Positions 63,836-64,000 of a stretch of DNA of 64,000 nucleotides are shown in pieces. Position 1 is the stretch's first letter. Every line of letters starts with the position of its first letter. The notes beneath the pieces were generated by a model. The model saw only the letters and a list, made by a program, of their open reading frames with translations, had not been told where the DNA came from and did not search any database. Origin of the DNA: Bradyrhizobium diazoefficiens USDA 110 (lineage in GTDB: Bacteria; Pseudomonadota; Alphaproteobacteria; Rhizobiales; Xanthobacteraceae); contig NC_004463.1 in assembly GCF_000011365.1 (NCBI RefSeq), forward strand, positions 4,760,001-4,824,000. Direction: 5' to 3'. Both the position numbers and the translations under genes were made by a program.

Positions 63836-64000
63836 ATGGTCGCACCCCTGAAAGTGGGCATAGCGGGGCTCGGCACCGTGGGTGCCGAAGTTGTCCGTTT
63901 GATTGAAACGCAGGGACGCGTGCTCGCGGGCCGCAGCGGCCGCGGTATTCGCGTGGTAGCCGTGACCGCGCGCTCGAAGGCCAAGAAGCGCGCTGTCGAC
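63836..64000 (+). CDS. hom: Homoserine dehydrogenase (5' part)
   Basis: The first 55 codons are present; the rest is beyond the right edge. LKVGIAGLGTVGAEVVRLIE is the NAD(P)-binding GxGxxG start of bacterial homoserine dehydrogenase, and GIRVVAVTARS follows. It converts aspartate semialdehyde to homoserine for threonine and methionine. Probably co-transcribed with the aminotransferase gene. Confidence 0.93.
   Translation, partial: MVAPLKVGIAGLGTVGAEVVRLIETQGRVLAGRSGRGIRVVAVTARSKAKKRAVD

Overview
The window looks like ordinary chromosome of a Bradyrhizobium-type alphaproteobacterium (Nitrobacteraceae). The evidence is high GC with strong GC3 coding bias, a complete SUF iron-sulfur operon with sufT, class I phaC, type-2 argC, parE, a NodT-type efflux outer membrane factor, Omp25-like beta-barrel proteins and the palindromic dispersed repeats typical of this group. 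I saw no rRNA, tRNA, CRISPR array, prophage or transposase.

Region by region. 1-6.4 kb: the end of a branched-chain amino acid type ABC substrate-binding gene, then a tightly overlapping minus-strand polysaccharide operon (small membrane protein, a glycosyltransferase fused to an ABC-2 permease, its ATPase, a second glycosyltransferase, an O-antigen ligase/polymerase). 6.4-8.6 kb: a DUF6502-like regulator coupled to a secreted DUF5666-like protein behind twin palindromes. 8.7-15.4 kb: an RND efflux operon (outer membrane factor, adaptor, pump) divergent from a TetR regulator with two operator-like palindromes between them. 15.4-21.6 kb: M23 peptidase, 1-Cys-like peroxiredoxin with a basic tail, and a giant AsmA-like protein. 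21.6-25.3 kb: two tandem chemoreceptors with almost identical signalling halves. 25.5-34.9 kb: DoxX, MFS, tyrS, anmK, a GST plus SMR transporter behind an unusual palindromic promoter, DUF1697, an alpha/beta hydrolase, and a divergent LytTR regulator/acyltransferase pair.

35-42 kb: cysteine desulfurase, sufB, sufC, sufD, sufS, sufT and a frameshifted sufA-like gene, i.e. a whole Fe-S assembly pathway from sulfur mobilisation to carrier. 42-50.7 kb: a MITE-like repeat, a TfoX-like protein, fabA, a GGDEF protein, a DEAD-box helicase, AraC regulator, secreted caspase-like protein and an FAD monooxygenase. 50.9-54.2 kb: a frameshifted beta-barrel gene, SDR, a second beta-barrel gene, and a decayed copy of the 3' end of parE. 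54.2-64 kb: parE, DedA, PaiB-like protein, frameshifted argC, MAPEG, phaC, a lipoprotein, an alaC-like aminotransferase and the start of homoserine dehydrogenase.

Three genes (sufA-like, beta-barrel protein, argC) are each broken by a single-base change in a G run. All three read through perfectly when one G is removed or added, so sequencing error is the first explanation. The most unusual biology is the glycosyltransferase-permease fusion, the tandem chemoreceptors with a homogenised half, the parE remnant, the SMR protein with Asp in place of the essential Glu, and several clean operator-like palindromes.
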